Shown: piece by piece, positions 8,703 to 17,448 of the stretch
How positions within the stretch are numbered: the stretch's first letter is position 1
Layout of the letters: each line of letters begins with the position of its first letter
Assembly (NCBI RefSeq): GCF_900103585.1
Contig: NZ_FNHV01000014.1
Span: forward strand, 186,001 to 250,000
DNA: 64,000 nucleotides
Origin: Streptomyces sp. cf386
GTDB lineage: Bacteria > Actinomycetota > Actinomycetes > Streptomycetales > Streptomycetaceae
Direction: 5' to 3'
The notes under the pieces: model-generated
Seen by the model: the letters and a program-made list of their open reading frames with translations, nothing else
What the model was told of the DNA's origin: nothing
The model's database searches: none
Translations under genes and position numbers: made by a program

Positions 8703-9635
8703 ATGGCCGGATGGAACGCGCACGACATCCCCGACCGGAGCGGCCGGGTCGCCGTCGTCACCGGGGCCAACAGCGGGCTCGGGTATGTCACCGCGCGGGA
8801 GTTGGCGCGCAAGGGTGCGCGGGTGGTGCTCGCGTGTCGGAGTGAGGCGCGAGGTGCGGCGGCCCGGGAGCGGATGGTCGCCGAAGTGCCGGGCGCGCGG
8901 GTCGAGTTGCGGCTGCTGGATCTCGGAGACCTCGGCTCCGTACGGGAGTTCGCCGCGGCGTTCCCGTACGACCGTCTCGACCTGCTCGTGAACAACGCCG
9001 GGGTGATGGCGTTGCCGTACGGGACGACGGCGGACGGATTCGAGACGCAGTTCGGCGTCAACCACCTCGGGCACTTCGCGCTCACCGGTCTGCTGCTGCC
9101 CGCGCTGCTCGGGACTCCGGGCGCGCGGGTGGTGACCGTCTCCAGTCCCGTGCACGCGATGGCCAACATCGACATCGACGACCTCAACAGCGAACGCCGG
9201 TACCGGCGTTGGATCGCCTACGCCCGGTCCAAGACCGCCAACCTGCTCTTCACGCATGAGCTGGCGCGCAGGCTGGCGGCACAGGGTTCGGAGGTCGTGG
9301 CGGCCGCCGCCCATCCCGGGTACGCGGACACCAACCTCCAGGCCGTCGGGCCGCGCATGTCGGGTCGCCGGGCCGGCGAGTGGTTCATGCGGATCGGCAA
9401 CCGCGTCTTCGCCCAGTCCGCCGAGGCCGGCGCCCTGCCCACGCTGTACGCCGCCACCGCCCCCGACGTCCGCCCCGACTCCTTCACCGGCCCGTCCTTC
9501 GTAGGCTGGCGCGGCGCACCCGCCCCGTCCTGGAGGGCACCCTGGACCCTCGACGACCGGGCGGGGATACGGCTCTGGGAGGCGTCGGAGCGGCTGACCG
9601 GGGTGACGTGCTATCCGGTGCTTCGCACCTCGTAA
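8703..9635 (+). CDS. Short-chain dehydrogenase/reductase
   Basis: 310 residues, ATG with GGGAGGAG upstream. Classical SDR fold: cofactor motif TGANSGLG, NNAGVMA after strand 4, catalytic Ser in VVTVSS, and a YARSK active-site motif (Tyr-x-x-x-Lys). Length and the ANSGLGYVTARELARKGA opening resemble retinol dehydrogenase-like/WWOX-like SDRs that use NADP(H), common in Streptomyces with unknown substrates. The last 25 bases overlap the 3' end of nirD on the other strand, so the two convergent transcripts share sequence. Confidence 0.92.
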   Translation: MAGWNAHDIPDRSGRVAVVTGANSGLGYVTARELARKGARVVLACRSEARGAAARERMVAEVPGARVELRLLDLGDLGSVREFAAAFPYDRLDLLVNNAGVMALPYGTTADGFETQFGVNHLGHFALTGLLLPALLGTPGARVVTVSSPVHAMANIDIDDLNSERRYRRWIAYARSKTANLLFTHELARRLAAQGSEVVAAAAHPGYADTNLQAVGPRMSGRRAGEWFMRIGNRVFAQSAEAGALPTLYAATAPDVRPDSFTGPSFVGWRGAPAPSWRAPWTLDDRAGIRLWEASERLTGVTCYPVLRTS

Positions 9636-9964
9636 GTCGCGATGCGCACCGCCTCGTCGTCCAGGCACTGCCCGGTCTCCAGGTCGAACCGCTGCTTCAG
9701 CAGGGGCGAGGCCACGAACGGGCGGCCCTGGTGGCTGCCGGTGAGGCCGCGGGAGAGGACCGCCGCGCCGCCGAAGGGGTCGCGGTTGTCGATGGCGTAG
9801 AGCTGTCCGGCGCGGTCGCGGAACAGGGCCACCTGGTTGCCGTCGGGCAGCAGGGCCGCCACACCGCGGCCGGGGAGCAGCCGGGTCAGGTCGCAGACCG
9901 TCAACCAGTCCTCGTCCAGGAGTACTTGGACCTTCAGGTCGGTCGTCTCGGGTGCCAAAGTCAT
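9611..9964 (-). CDS. nirD: Nitrite reductase (NADH) small subunit NirD
   Basis: 117 residues. A Rieske-type fold in which the iron-sulfur ligands are lost: the segment around AIDNRDPFGG lacks the CxH pair and the region VASPLLKQRFDLETGQC lacks the CxxH pair. This is the expected state for NirD, which supports NirB without a cluster. The start ATG at 9964 overlaps the nirB stop by 4 bases. It forms the last gene of the flavoprotein-nirB-nirD operon and supports assimilatory nitrite reduction to ammonium. Confidence 0.95.
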   Translation of the reverse strand: MTLAPETTDLKVQVLLDEDWLTVCDLTRLLPGRGVAALLPDGNQVALFRDRAGQLYAIDNRDPFGGAAVLSRGLTGSHQGRPFVASPLLKQRFDLETGQCLDDEAVRIATYEVRSTG

Positions 9965-12564
9965 CGCTGGGCGCTTCCTTCCAGGGGGCGGTGGCCGATG
10001 GTCAGCAGCGGCAGGTCGGGCTTGATCTGGTCGCGCTCGGGGACGAAACCGACGACCGGGTCGGGGGTGTCGGGCGCGTTGATGAAGGAGACGAAGCGGG
10101 CCAGCTTCTCCGGGTCCTTGATGGTCTCCGCCCACTCGTCGCGGTAGTTCGCGACATGGGCGGCCATCAGGGTCTCCAGCTCCTCGCAGATGCCGAGGGA
10201 GTCCTCGACGACGACATCGCGGACGTGGTCCAGGCCGCCGGGGATCCGCTCCAGCCACACGCTCGTGCGCTCCAGGCGGTCCGCGGTGCGGATGTAGAAC
10301 ATCAGGAAGCGGTCGATCAGGCGGATCAGCTCGGTGTCGGACAGGTCCTGGGCGAGGAGGTCCGCGTGGCGCGGGGTGGCGCCGCCGTTGCCGCCGACGT
10401 AGAGGTTCCAGCCGCCCGCGGTGGCGATCACGCCGAAGTCCTTCGACTGGGCCTCCGCGCACTCGCGCTGGCAGCCGGAGACGGCCGACTTCAGCTTGTG
10501 GGGCGAGCGCAGGCCCCGGTAGCGCAGCTCCAGGTCGATCGCCATCCGGACCGAGTCCTGGACGCCGTAGCGGCACCAGGTCTGGCCGACGCAGGACTTC
10601 ACCGTGCGCAGGGACTTGCCGTACGCGTGGCCGGACTCGAAACCGGCGTCCACCAACCGCGCCCAGATCAGGGGGAGTTGCTCGACCCGCGCACCGAACA
10701 TGTCGATGCGCTGGCCGCCGGTGATCTTCGTGTAGAGGCCGAAGTCGCGGGCGATCTCGCCGATCACGATCAGCCCCTCGGGGGTGATCTCACCACCGGC
10801 GATCCGCGGGACGACCGAGTACGAGCCGTTCTTCTGGATGTTGGCGAGGAAGTGGTCGTTGCTGTCCTGCAGGGACGCCTGCTCGCCGTCCAGGACATAG
10901 CCGCTCGCGCCGATCGTCGGGGCGAGGGAGGCGATGATCGAGGCGACCGCCGGCTTGCAGATCTCGCAGCCGTCGCCGCCCTTGGCGCCGTCGCGGCCGT
11001 AGCGGTCCAGCAGGTCCTGGTAGGTGTTGATGCGCAGGGCGAGGACGATCTCGTACAGCTCCTCGCGGGTCTGCGAGAAGCAGCCGCACAGCCCCTTGTC
11101 GACCTCGACGCCGGACGCCTCCAGCTCGGCGTTGATCAGCTGGCCGAGGACCTTCACGCAGCTGCCGCAGGTCGTGCCGGCCTTGGTGCACTTCTTCACC
11201 TCGGGCACGGTCGTGCACTGGTGGTCGGTGACCGCGCCGCGGATCGTGCCCTTGGTGACGTTGTTGCAGGAGCAGATGATCGCCTCGTCCGGCAGCGCGG
11301 ACGGGCCGAGTTGGGCGGGCGCCCCGGCACCGGCCGGCAGCACCAGCGACTCGGGCGAGACCGGCGGGACCGAGCCGGTGAACGCCTTCAGCGTGCCGTA
11401 CGCCTCCGCGTCGCCGACCAGGATGCCGCCGAGCAGCGTGCCGTCGCGGCCGATGACCAGCTTCTTGTACAGGCCCGCGCGGGAGTCGGAGTACACGACG
11501 TCCAGGCAGTCCTCGGCGGTGCCGTGCGCGTCGCCGAAGGACGCCACGTCGACGCCGAGGAGCTTCAGCTTGGTGGAGAGGTCGGCGCCCGTGAAGGTCA
11601 GCTGCTCCGACTCGTCGGCGGCGATCGTGGCGGCGGCCGTCTCGGCCTGCTCGTAGCCCGGGGCCACCAGGCCGTACACCCGGCCGTCGGAGGCCAGCGC
11701 GCACTCGCCGATCGCGAAGACATGCGGGTCGGAGACCGTACGGCACTGCTCGTCGACCGTGATGCCGCCGCGCTCGCCGACCGTCAGACCGCAGTCGCGG
11801 GCCAGCTGGTCGCGGGGGCGGACACCGGCGCTGAACACCACCAGGTCGGTGGCGAGTTCGGAGCCGTCGGACAGCTTCATGCCGGTGACGGCGCCTTCGG
11901 CGTCGACCACGATCTCCTGCGTGCCGACGCCCGTGTGCACCGTCAGGCCCATGTCCTCGATGGTGCGCAGCAGTGCGGCACCGCCGCCCTCGTCGACCTG
12001 CACGGGCATCAGCCGCGGCGCGAACTCCACGATGTGGCTGGTGAGTCCGAGCCCCTTCAGCGCGCCCGCGGCCTCCAGACCGAGCAGACCGCCGCCGACC
12101 ACGGCACCGGTGGTGCGGGTCTTGGCGTACTCCTCGATGGCGAGGAGGTCCTCGATCGTGCGGTAGACGAAGCAGCCTTCGGCGTCCTTGCCCGGGACCG
12201 GCGGCACGAACGGGAACGAGCCGGTGGCGAGGACGAGGGTCTCGTACTCGAAGACCTGGCCGGACCGGGCGGTGACCTGCTTCGCCTCGCGGTCGACGGA
12301 GACGGCCGGGTCACCGATGTACAGCTCGATGCCGTGGGTCTCGATGAACTCCATGTCCGTCATCGACAGGTCCTCGGGCGTCTTGCCCGAGAAGTACGAG
12401 GTCAGCGCCACGCGGTCGTACGCCGGACGCGGCTCCTCGCACAGCACGACCACGCGGTGCGTGGCGGTCAGGCCGCGCTCGGCGAGCGCTTCGAGGAAGC
12501 GCTGGCCGACCATGCCGTGGCCGACGAGCACGATCGTGGGGGTGGCCCCCAGGGTGGCGGTCAT
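9961..12564 (-). CDS. nirB: Assimilatory nitrite reductase (NADH) large subunit NirB
   Basis: 867 residues, full length for the family. It reduces nitrite to ammonium with six electrons from NAD(P)H in the cytoplasm. N-terminal FAD/NAD-binding domains carry a GHGMVG motif and a GGGLLGLEAAGAL motif. A BFD-like [2Fe-2S] region has CSCNN and TTCGSC cysteines. The C-terminal siroheme/[4Fe-4S] domain has CVGQTWC and CQREC ligands. Its start follows the upstream flavoprotein stop with no gap, and nirD overlaps its end, so the three form one operon, probably under GlnR control (box at 13821-13847). Siroheme may depend on the chelatase encoded at 28839-29726. Confidence 0.97.
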   Translation of the reverse strand: MTATLGATPTIVLVGHGMVGQRFLEALAERGLTATHRVVVLCEEPRPAYDRVALTSYFSGKTPEDLSMTDMEFIETHGIELYIGDPAVSVDREAKQVTARSGQVFEYETLVLATGSFPFVPPVPGKDAEGCFVYRTIEDLLAIEEYAKTRTTGAVVGGGLLGLEAAGALKGLGLTSHIVEFAPRLMPVQVDEGGGAALLRTIEDMGLTVHTGVGTQEIVVDAEGAVTGMKLSDGSELATDLVVFSAGVRPRDQLARDCGLTVGERGGITVDEQCRTVSDPHVFAIGECALASDGRVYGLVAPGYEQAETAAATIAADESEQLTFTGADLSTKLKLLGVDVASFGDAHGTAEDCLDVVYSDSRAGLYKKLVIGRDGTLLGGILVGDAEAYGTLKAFTGSVPPVSPESLVLPAGAGAPAQLGPSALPDEAIICSCNNVTKGTIRGAVTDHQCTTVPEVKKCTKAGTTCGSCVKVLGQLINAELEASGVEVDKGLCGCFSQTREELYEIVLALRINTYQDLLDRYGRDGAKGGDGCEICKPAVASIIASLAPTIGASGYVLDGEQASLQDSNDHFLANIQKNGSYSVVPRIAGGEITPEGLIVIGEIARDFGLYTKITGGQRIDMFGARVEQLPLIWARLVDAGFESGHAYGKSLRTVKSCVGQTWCRYGVQDSVRMAIDLELRYRGLRSPHKLKSAVSGCQRECAEAQSKDFGVIATAGGWNLYVGGNGGATPRHADLLAQDLSDTELIRLIDRFLMFYIRTADRLERTSVWLERIPGGLDHVRDVVVEDSLGICEELETLMAAHVANYRDEWAETIKDPEKLARFVSFINAPDTPDPVVGFVPERDQIKPDLPLLTIGHRPLEGSAQR

Positions 12565-13797
12565 TCAGGAGCCTCCATCGTTGGTAAGCAGGTGGAGCAG
12601 CGGGCCGTCGTCGGGGAGCGGCTCTGCTCCCTCCCAGGCGCGGGCGAGCGCGCCGACGGTGCCGAGTTCGCCGACGAGAACCCCGCCGACCAGGCGGTCG
12701 TCGCGGACGACGACCTTGCGGTAGGTGCCGCGGGTGGCGTCGGCGAGCTGCACGACGTCGTCGCCGGGCCGTGCCTCCGTCTCGCCGAACGCGGCGAGGT
12801 CGAAGGACCCCAGCGGGCTGTCCTGCCCGGCGAGGGTGAGCCGGGTCAGTGCCCGGGTGCCGGTGTAGCGGGCACCCGCGTCACCGGCGTCGCCCGCCAG
12901 CAGCTCGGCCAGGACGTCCGCCTGTTCCAGCGCGGGGGCGGCCAGCCCGTACACCGTGCCGTCGTGCTGCGCGCAGTCGCCGATGGCCCGGATGTGCGGG
13001 TCGGACGTACGGAGCTCCGCGTCGACGACGATGCCCTTGCGCACGGCCAGTCCCGCTGTCTGAGCGAGGCCCGCGCGCGGGCGGACCCCGCAGGCCAGGA
13101 CCACGAGGTCGGCGTCGAGGGCGTATCCGTCGGCCATCTCCACCGAGCGGACCGCACCGCCGACGCAGCGCACGTCCCGCACGCGGAGGTCGGTGTGCAC
13201 CTCGACGCCGAGGTCGACGAGATGGCGCCGGACCAGCTTGGAGGCGGCCGGGTCGAGCTGGCGCTCCATCAGCCGCTCGGACTGCTGGGCCAGCATGACC
13301 TGTGCACCGCGCAGCGCGAGCGCCCGGGCGGCGGAGACCCCGAGGAGCCCGCCGCCGATCACGACCGCCCGCACGCCCGGCCGTACCGCCTTGGACAGGC
13401 CCAGGCAGTCGTCCATCGTGCGGAAGGCGTGGACGCCCTCCGGCAGCAGGTGGTCCGGGGTGAACAGACCGCGCAGCGGCGGCAGCACCGGGTTGGAGCC
13501 GGTGGCCAGCACGAGGGTGTCGTATGCGATCTCCGAACCGTCCGCGAGATGTACGGCTCGCATCTCGCGGTCGATGCCGGTGACCCGGCCGCGGGTCAGC
13601 TCCGCGGGCGCCGGCAGGGCGATCACCTCGGGGCTGTACCGGCCGGCCAGCACCTCGGCGAGCAGCACCCGGTTGTACGGGCGGTGCTCCTCGTCGCCGA
13701 CGAGCGTCACGGGCGTGCCCAGCTCGCCGAGCCGCCGGGCGAGTCGTACGCCCGCGAGTCCGGCGCCGATCACCACCACACGCGTATTCGAGGTCAT
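12565..13797 (-). CDS. NAD(P)/FAD-dependent oxidoreductase of the nitrate/nitrite operon
   Basis: 410 residues. Two dinucleotide-binding motifs are visible, GAGLAGVRLARRLG at the N-terminus for FAD and GGGLLGVSAARAL at about residue 150 for NAD(P)H, with the AIGDCAQ motif near residue 265. It resembles the N-terminal half of NirB and the rubredoxin-reductase-like flavoproteins, without siroheme or Fe-S domains. First gene of the operon, directly abutting nirB. Inference: it passes electrons to nitrate reductase NasA (encoded at 25673-27820) or supports NirB, as NasB-type proteins do. A GlnR-like box lies 24-50 bases upstream of the ATG. Confidence 0.88.
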   Translation of the reverse strand: MTSNTRVVVIGAGLAGVRLARRLGELGTPVTLVGDEEHRPYNRVLLAEVLAGRYSPEVIALPAPAELTRGRVTGIDREMRAVHLADGSEIAYDTLVLATGSNPVLPPLRGLFTPDHLLPEGVHAFRTMDDCLGLSKAVRPGVRAVVIGGGLLGVSAARALALRGAQVMLAQQSERLMERQLDPAASKLVRRHLVDLGVEVHTDLRVRDVRCVGGAVRSVEMADGYALDADLVVLACGVRPRAGLAQTAGLAVRKGIVVDAELRTSDPHIRAIGDCAQHDGTVYGLAAPALEQADVLAELLAGDAGDAGARYTGTRALTRLTLAGQDSPLGSFDLAAFGETEARPGDDVVQLADATRGTYRKVVVRDDRLVGGVLVGELGTVGALARAWEGAEPLPDDGPLLHLLTNDGGS

Positions 13798-14101
13798 GTC
13801 CAGGAGCGTGCGATGCCGGTGTTACCCGACCGCATCACGTCTGTTTCCCACGAGGAACGCTGCCCTCAGCGGGGGCCCGGGGCCGGTGTGAGGGTTCGGC
13901 GGGGGTGGCGGGGGCGGGCTGTGAGGTCGGTCCCGGGAGGGCGGGGCGGGGGTGGCCCGGCCTCGGGGTTCCGTGCAGGCACCATCGTCTACGACCGGGT
14001 GGGCCGGCGGCGGTGGAGGGGCACGGTTTCAGCAGCTCACGCCGAGCTTGCGCCCATCGCGCGCCCGTCCTGGGAGCCGTGTGGTGTGCGTCTCATCCGT
14101 G
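13798..14101. other. Intergenic region with GlnR-like box and G-quadruplex-prone tract
   Basis: 304 bases between the nir-operon flavoprotein start and the stop of the polyprenyl synthase gene, both on the minus strand. Apart from the GlnR-like box it holds a G-rich plus-strand tract. At 13935-13952 four runs of at least three G are separated by single bases, a strong quadruplex pattern, and 13901-13918 is a weaker one. No open frame with family similarity was seen. Confidence 0.6.
13821..13847 (-). promoter_or_regulatory. Candidate GlnR box upstream of the nir operon
   Basis: Read on the minus strand: GAAAC, 6 bases, GATGC, 6 bases, GTAAC. The 11-base period and the elements resemble the actinobacterial GlnR consensus (GTnAC-n6-GAAAC repeats). 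The end elements lie 24 and 46 bases from the start codon of the 12565-13797 gene, exactly the offsets seen at nasA. GlnR control of nirB is known in Streptomyces; this particular site is a prediction. Confidence 0.6.
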
Positions 14102-15241
14102 TCACCGTCGCCGAAGCGTCTCGTGCAGCCGGTCGATCAGATGGCCCTTGCGGTCGATCGTCACGTCGAAGTAGGCCGCGCTGTGCGGCGACCGGCACAC
14201 GGCGTGCACGGCCTCCTTCGCCGAGCGCTTCCACGCGACCGCCTGGGCGGAGAGGCCGAGGAGGATGTCGGACAGCTTCGGGTGGTCGAGGACGTACGAC
14301 TTCAGGCGCGCGCCCGTGAGGCCGGCCGGGTCCGGCGGGGGCGCCGCCGAGTCGAGCAGCTCCAGGAACACCCGGTTGCCCAGCCCGTCGAAGTCCTCGT
14401 GCGTGTTGGCGCCGCCGAGCTCCGGGACGACATCCGTCAGGTCGTTGAACAGCTGGCTCGCCAGCCCGAGCCGCCGCATCGCCTCGTCCAGGGCGTGCCG
14501 CTCCTCCTCGACGACGCGCAGCCCGGCGAGGGCCGCGTCGAGCGGCATCCGGAACAGCGTGCCCGTCTTGCGGGCGGCGACGGACTCCCAGAAGCGCACC
14601 CGCTCCTCGCGCGGTGCCGTCGGCAGGCCGGCCCGGACGTCCGCCGACCTCGTCGCCAGGTCGAGGGCCTGGCCGGTGAAGCCGTCGCCGACGCTGCGGA
14701 GCAGGCTGTCCACGACGGCCGGGTCCGCCGTGTGCCGCAGCGCCGCCATGATCAGCCAGGAGCCGGTGTTGAGGGCGACGGGCACCCCGTGGGTGACGTG
14801 CAGCGCGGGCTCGCCGTAGCGCACATCGCTGCCATCCTGGATGTCGTCGAGCGCGACCGCGGCCTTCAGCAGGACCCGCACCGCGACGGCCACCCGCCGG
14901 ACGACGGCCAGGTCGGCCGAGGTGTCCGAGTGCCACGGCTCTCCGGGGAAGCCCCGGTAGTTGCGGTACGCCCAGTACACCATCGAGGGCCGCAACGGAG
15001 CCGTCCCGCCGGGCGCGCCCGCCCGGGGCGGCAGTGCGGGCTGGCCCGCCTTGGAGCCGAGCGCGTCGGCCACCGGGGCGTGCAGGGAGCGGTGCAGGGC
15101 GGCGGCGTACAGCGCGGCCGTGCCGGTCGACCCGGCCGTCAGCGCGTCGAGGAACGCGCGGAGGTCGTCCTCCAGCAGCGCGGCGTCACGGCGTACGACG
15201 GTGTCCACGCGCGTCGCGGCCAGGTCCGGGTCCGCATCCAT
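14102..15241 (-). CDS. Polyprenyl synthetase family protein
   Basis: 379 residues. It is an all-helical prenyltransferase/terpene-synthase-like fold with a first Asp-rich motif DDIQD at residues 132-136 and a second NDLTD motif at about residues 265-270, both Mg-diphosphate binding. A Lys (RKTGTLFRMP context) and a GQALDL segment match trans-isoprenyl diphosphate synthases. The NDxxD second motif and about 70 extra N-terminal residues differ from the usual FPP/GGPP synthases, and the product chain length cannot be read. No carotenoid, hopanoid or terpene cyclase gene is adjacent, so its pathway is unknown. Confidence 0.85.
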   Translation of the reverse strand: MDADPDLAATRVDTVVRRDAALLEDDLRAFLDALTAGSTGTAALYAAALHRSLHAPVADALGSKAGQPALPPRAGAPGGTAPLRPSMVYWAYRNYRGFPGEPWHSDTSADLAVVRRVAVAVRVLLKAAVALDDIQDGSDVRYGEPALHVTHGVPVALNTGSWLIMAALRHTADPAVVDSLLRSVGDGFTGQALDLATRSADVRAGLPTAPREERVRFWESVAARKTGTLFRMPLDAALAGLRVVEEERHALDEAMRRLGLASQLFNDLTDVVPELGGANTHEDFDGLGNRVFLELLDSAAPPPDPAGLTGARLKSYVLDHPKLSDILLGLSAQAVAWKRSAKEAVHAVCRSPHSAAYFDVTIDRKGHLIDRLHETLRRR

Positions 15242-15391
15242 AACCGGATGGTCCGGCGCTCAAGCGAACACGGTCAAGATCGCTTCCCGCCATCCGGGCT
15301 CCCGCCGACCGTGCCCCTCAGCTGCTTCAGAACCTCAAGTGCTCCTCATTTACATGGACCACGCACGCATCCTCCGCCTAGGGTCGCGATC

Positions 15392-16174
15392 ATGCCCGAC
15401 ATATCCCTGACCACGGTCGCCGTCCTGTGCCTCGCCGCTCTCGCGGCCGGCTGGATCGACGCCGTGGTCGGCGGTGGAGGCCTGCTCCTGCTCCCCGCCC
15501 TGCTGCTGGGCCTCCCCGCGAGCACCCCGGCCGCGTACGCGCTCGGCACCAACAAGGCGGTCGCGATCGTCGGCACGACCGGCGCCGCCGTGACCTACGC
15601 CCGCAAGGCACCCGTGGACGTGCGCCTCGCCGTACGCATCGGACTGGCGGCGCTCGCGGGCTCCTCCGCCGGTGCCCTCTTCGCGGCCGGCATGAGCACC
15701 GAGGTGCTGAAGCCCGTGCTCATGGTGGTGCTGCTCGCCGTCGCCGCCTTCGTGATCCTGCGCCCCGCCTTCGGTACGGCCCCGGCGACGGGCCCGGCGA
15801 CCCGCCGCCAGATCCTCGCCGCGATCGGCCTCGCGGGCCTCGGCATCGGCTTCTACGACGGCCTGATCGGGCCCGGCACCGGCACGTTCCTCGTCCTAGC
15901 CCTCACCGCCGTGCTCCACCTCGACCTCGTCACCGCCTCCGCCACCGCCAAGATCGTCAACTGCTGTACCAACGCCGGCGCCCTGGCCACCTTCGCCTGG
16001 CAGGGCACGGTCCTGTGGCAACTGGCCGCGGTGATGGCCGTGTTCAACCTGGCGGGCGGCACGCTGGGGGCCCGTACGGCGCTGAAGAAGGGCACCGGTT
16101 TTGTGCGGGGCGTGCTGCTGACCGTGGTGTTCGCGCTGGTGGCGAAGCTGGCGTACGAGCAGTGGATCGCCTAG
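15392..16174 (+). CDS. TSUP (TauE/SafE, DUF81) membrane exporter
   Basis: 260 residues from the ATG at 15392; a much longer open frame upstream is only antisense to the polyprenyl synthase. About 8 membrane helices in two related halves, each opening with the family's Gly-rich signature: GWIDAVVGGGGLLLLPALL near the N-terminus and GFYDGLIGPGTGTFLVLAL in the middle, with GTNKAVAIVGT between. TSUP proteins move sulfite, sulfoacetate or other small organosulfur and organic anions across the inner membrane. The substrate is not visible. It is transcribed alone and converges on a protease gene. Confidence 0.9.
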   Translation: MPDISLTTVAVLCLAALAAGWIDAVVGGGGLLLLPALLLGLPASTPAAYALGTNKAVAIVGTTGAAVTYARKAPVDVRLAVRIGLAALAGSSAGALFAAGMSTEVLKPVLMVVLLAVAAFVILRPAFGTAPATGPATRRQILAAIGLAGLGIGFYDGLIGPGTGTFLVLALTAVLHLDLVTASATAKIVNCCTNAGALATFAWQGTVLWQLAAVMAVFNLAGGTLGARTALKKGTGFVRGVLLTVVFALVAKLAYEQWIA

Positions 16175-16207
16175 CGGCAGGCCGAGCAGGTGTCCGCGGG
16201 CGTGGGG

Positions 16208-17275
16208 TCACCGATCCAGCGTCATTTCGACCTGCCAGGGGTCGCCGGGCGAGATCGAAGTCCCCTCGCTGTCGGTCCCCTCGACCGTGAAGACGCCGTC
16301 CACGGTGATCTGTTCGCCCAGGGCCGCGGACTGAAGGATGTTGCACACCTGTTGATCGGTGCCGACCGGCGTGCCTTTGAGGTGGGTGATGACGTCGTCG
16401 GCCTGCAACTTCGCCTCGCCGGCCGGTGAGTTACCGACCACGCTCGACACGTAGAGGCCGTCGATCTCCTGGGCCTGGAGATACTCCTTGAGCGCCAGGG
16501 CATCGGCCTGGACATCCTCGGGGAAATACAGCTCGAAAGAGTCGTCGGAGAGGGCCCACAGGTCTCCCCAGCCGGGGTCGTTCTTGCTCTTCCCGTCAGC
16601 GAGCCCTGGGAGAATCGGCTCCGCGTGGTCGCTGCTGATGGAGTTGTACTGGCCCTGGGTGCCTGAGATGCTGAAGGTGTTGACACCGACAAGCTTCCCC
16701 TCGCTGTCGAGCAGCGGCCCTCCGGAATTGCCTTGATTGAGTGTTGCCGAATGCTGCACGGTGGACGGCAGTTCGGGCTCACTCGGCACATCCGTCAGTG
16801 CGACGTCCGGCGACTGGACCACGCCGGTGGTGAGGACGGCCTTCTCCCGCGTGATGTCGCCGGCACCCTCCGGATAGCCGATCGCCGTCACCTCGTCCCC
16901 CTGCTCCAGATCGCCGCTGTCGCCGAACTCCACCTCCTTGAGGTCCTCTTGCGGCGTGGCCAGCTTCAGAACCGCCAGATCCTCGCAGGGGTCGCTGCCC
17001 ATCAGCCGTACGGGCACGGGCCCTTTGTCCCCGATGCGGACCTGCAGAGAGGCCTGCCCGGCGACCACGTGTGCATTGGTCAGGATGAGGCCGTTCTCGG
17101 CGTCGTAGATGACTCCGGTGCCGAACCCTTCTCCCGCCACCACCTGCACGGTCGCGGGCGCCACCTCCTCGAAGATGTCCTTCGGATCGTCCGCCCTGGC
17201 ATCGGTCGCCGTCATGCCGAAACTCAGGGCGGCGGCGGACGCGGCGGCGACGTACGCTCTGGCTGTCGGCCGCAT
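16208..17275 (-). CDS. Secreted trypsin-like serine protease with PDZ domain
   Basis: 355 residues. A Sec-type signal (residues 1-28, ending ARADDP) is followed by a chymotrypsin-fold domain with the triad His69 (LTNAHVV), Asp99 (CEDLAVL) and Ser184 (GNSGGPL), then a PDZ domain at about residues 250-345 (DGLYVSSV...NSPAGEAKLQADDVITHLKG pattern). This is the HtrA/DegP layout used in extracytoplasmic quality control, but the spacer between protease and PDZ is longer than usual (about 60 residues) and Asp/Ser-rich. No membrane anchor is seen, so it should be released. Confidence 0.9.
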   Translation of the reverse strand: MRPTARAYVAAASAAALSFGMTATDARADDPKDIFEEVAPATVQVVAGEGFGTGVIYDAENGLILTNAHVVAGQASLQVRIGDKGPVPVRLMGSDPCEDLAVLKLATPQEDLKEVEFGDSGDLEQGDEVTAIGYPEGAGDITREKAVLTTGVVQSPDVALTDVPSEPELPSTVQHSATLNQGNSGGPLLDSEGKLVGVNTFSISGTQGQYNSISSDHAEPILPGLADGKSKNDPGWGDLWALSDDSFELYFPEDVQADALALKEYLQAQEIDGLYVSSVVGNSPAGEAKLQADDVITHLKGTPVGTDQQVCNILQSAALGEQITVDGVFTVEGTDSEGTSISPGDPWQVEMTLDR

Positions 17276-17448
17276 TGGGCCTCCTAGAGTGCGTTCCCCA
17301 TTTCAGGCTAGTGCTCCCCGGAATGTCTGTCGCGCTGACGGAAAACCGCAGGTCATCGACGTGCGGCGCCCTTTCTCGGGGCAGATCCGCCGGTCCGTCA
17401 GACGACGACGCCGAAGCCCCCCGAAAGGCACACACCCAAGGTGCGTAC

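Noticed and set aside
9952..14319. A plus-strand open frame of 1455 codons across the nir operon
   Set aside because: It is antisense to nirD, nirB and the flavoprotein, which carry complete family motifs. Its residues are low-complexity Arg/Gly/Ala/Val, as expected for the shadow frame of GC-rich genes.
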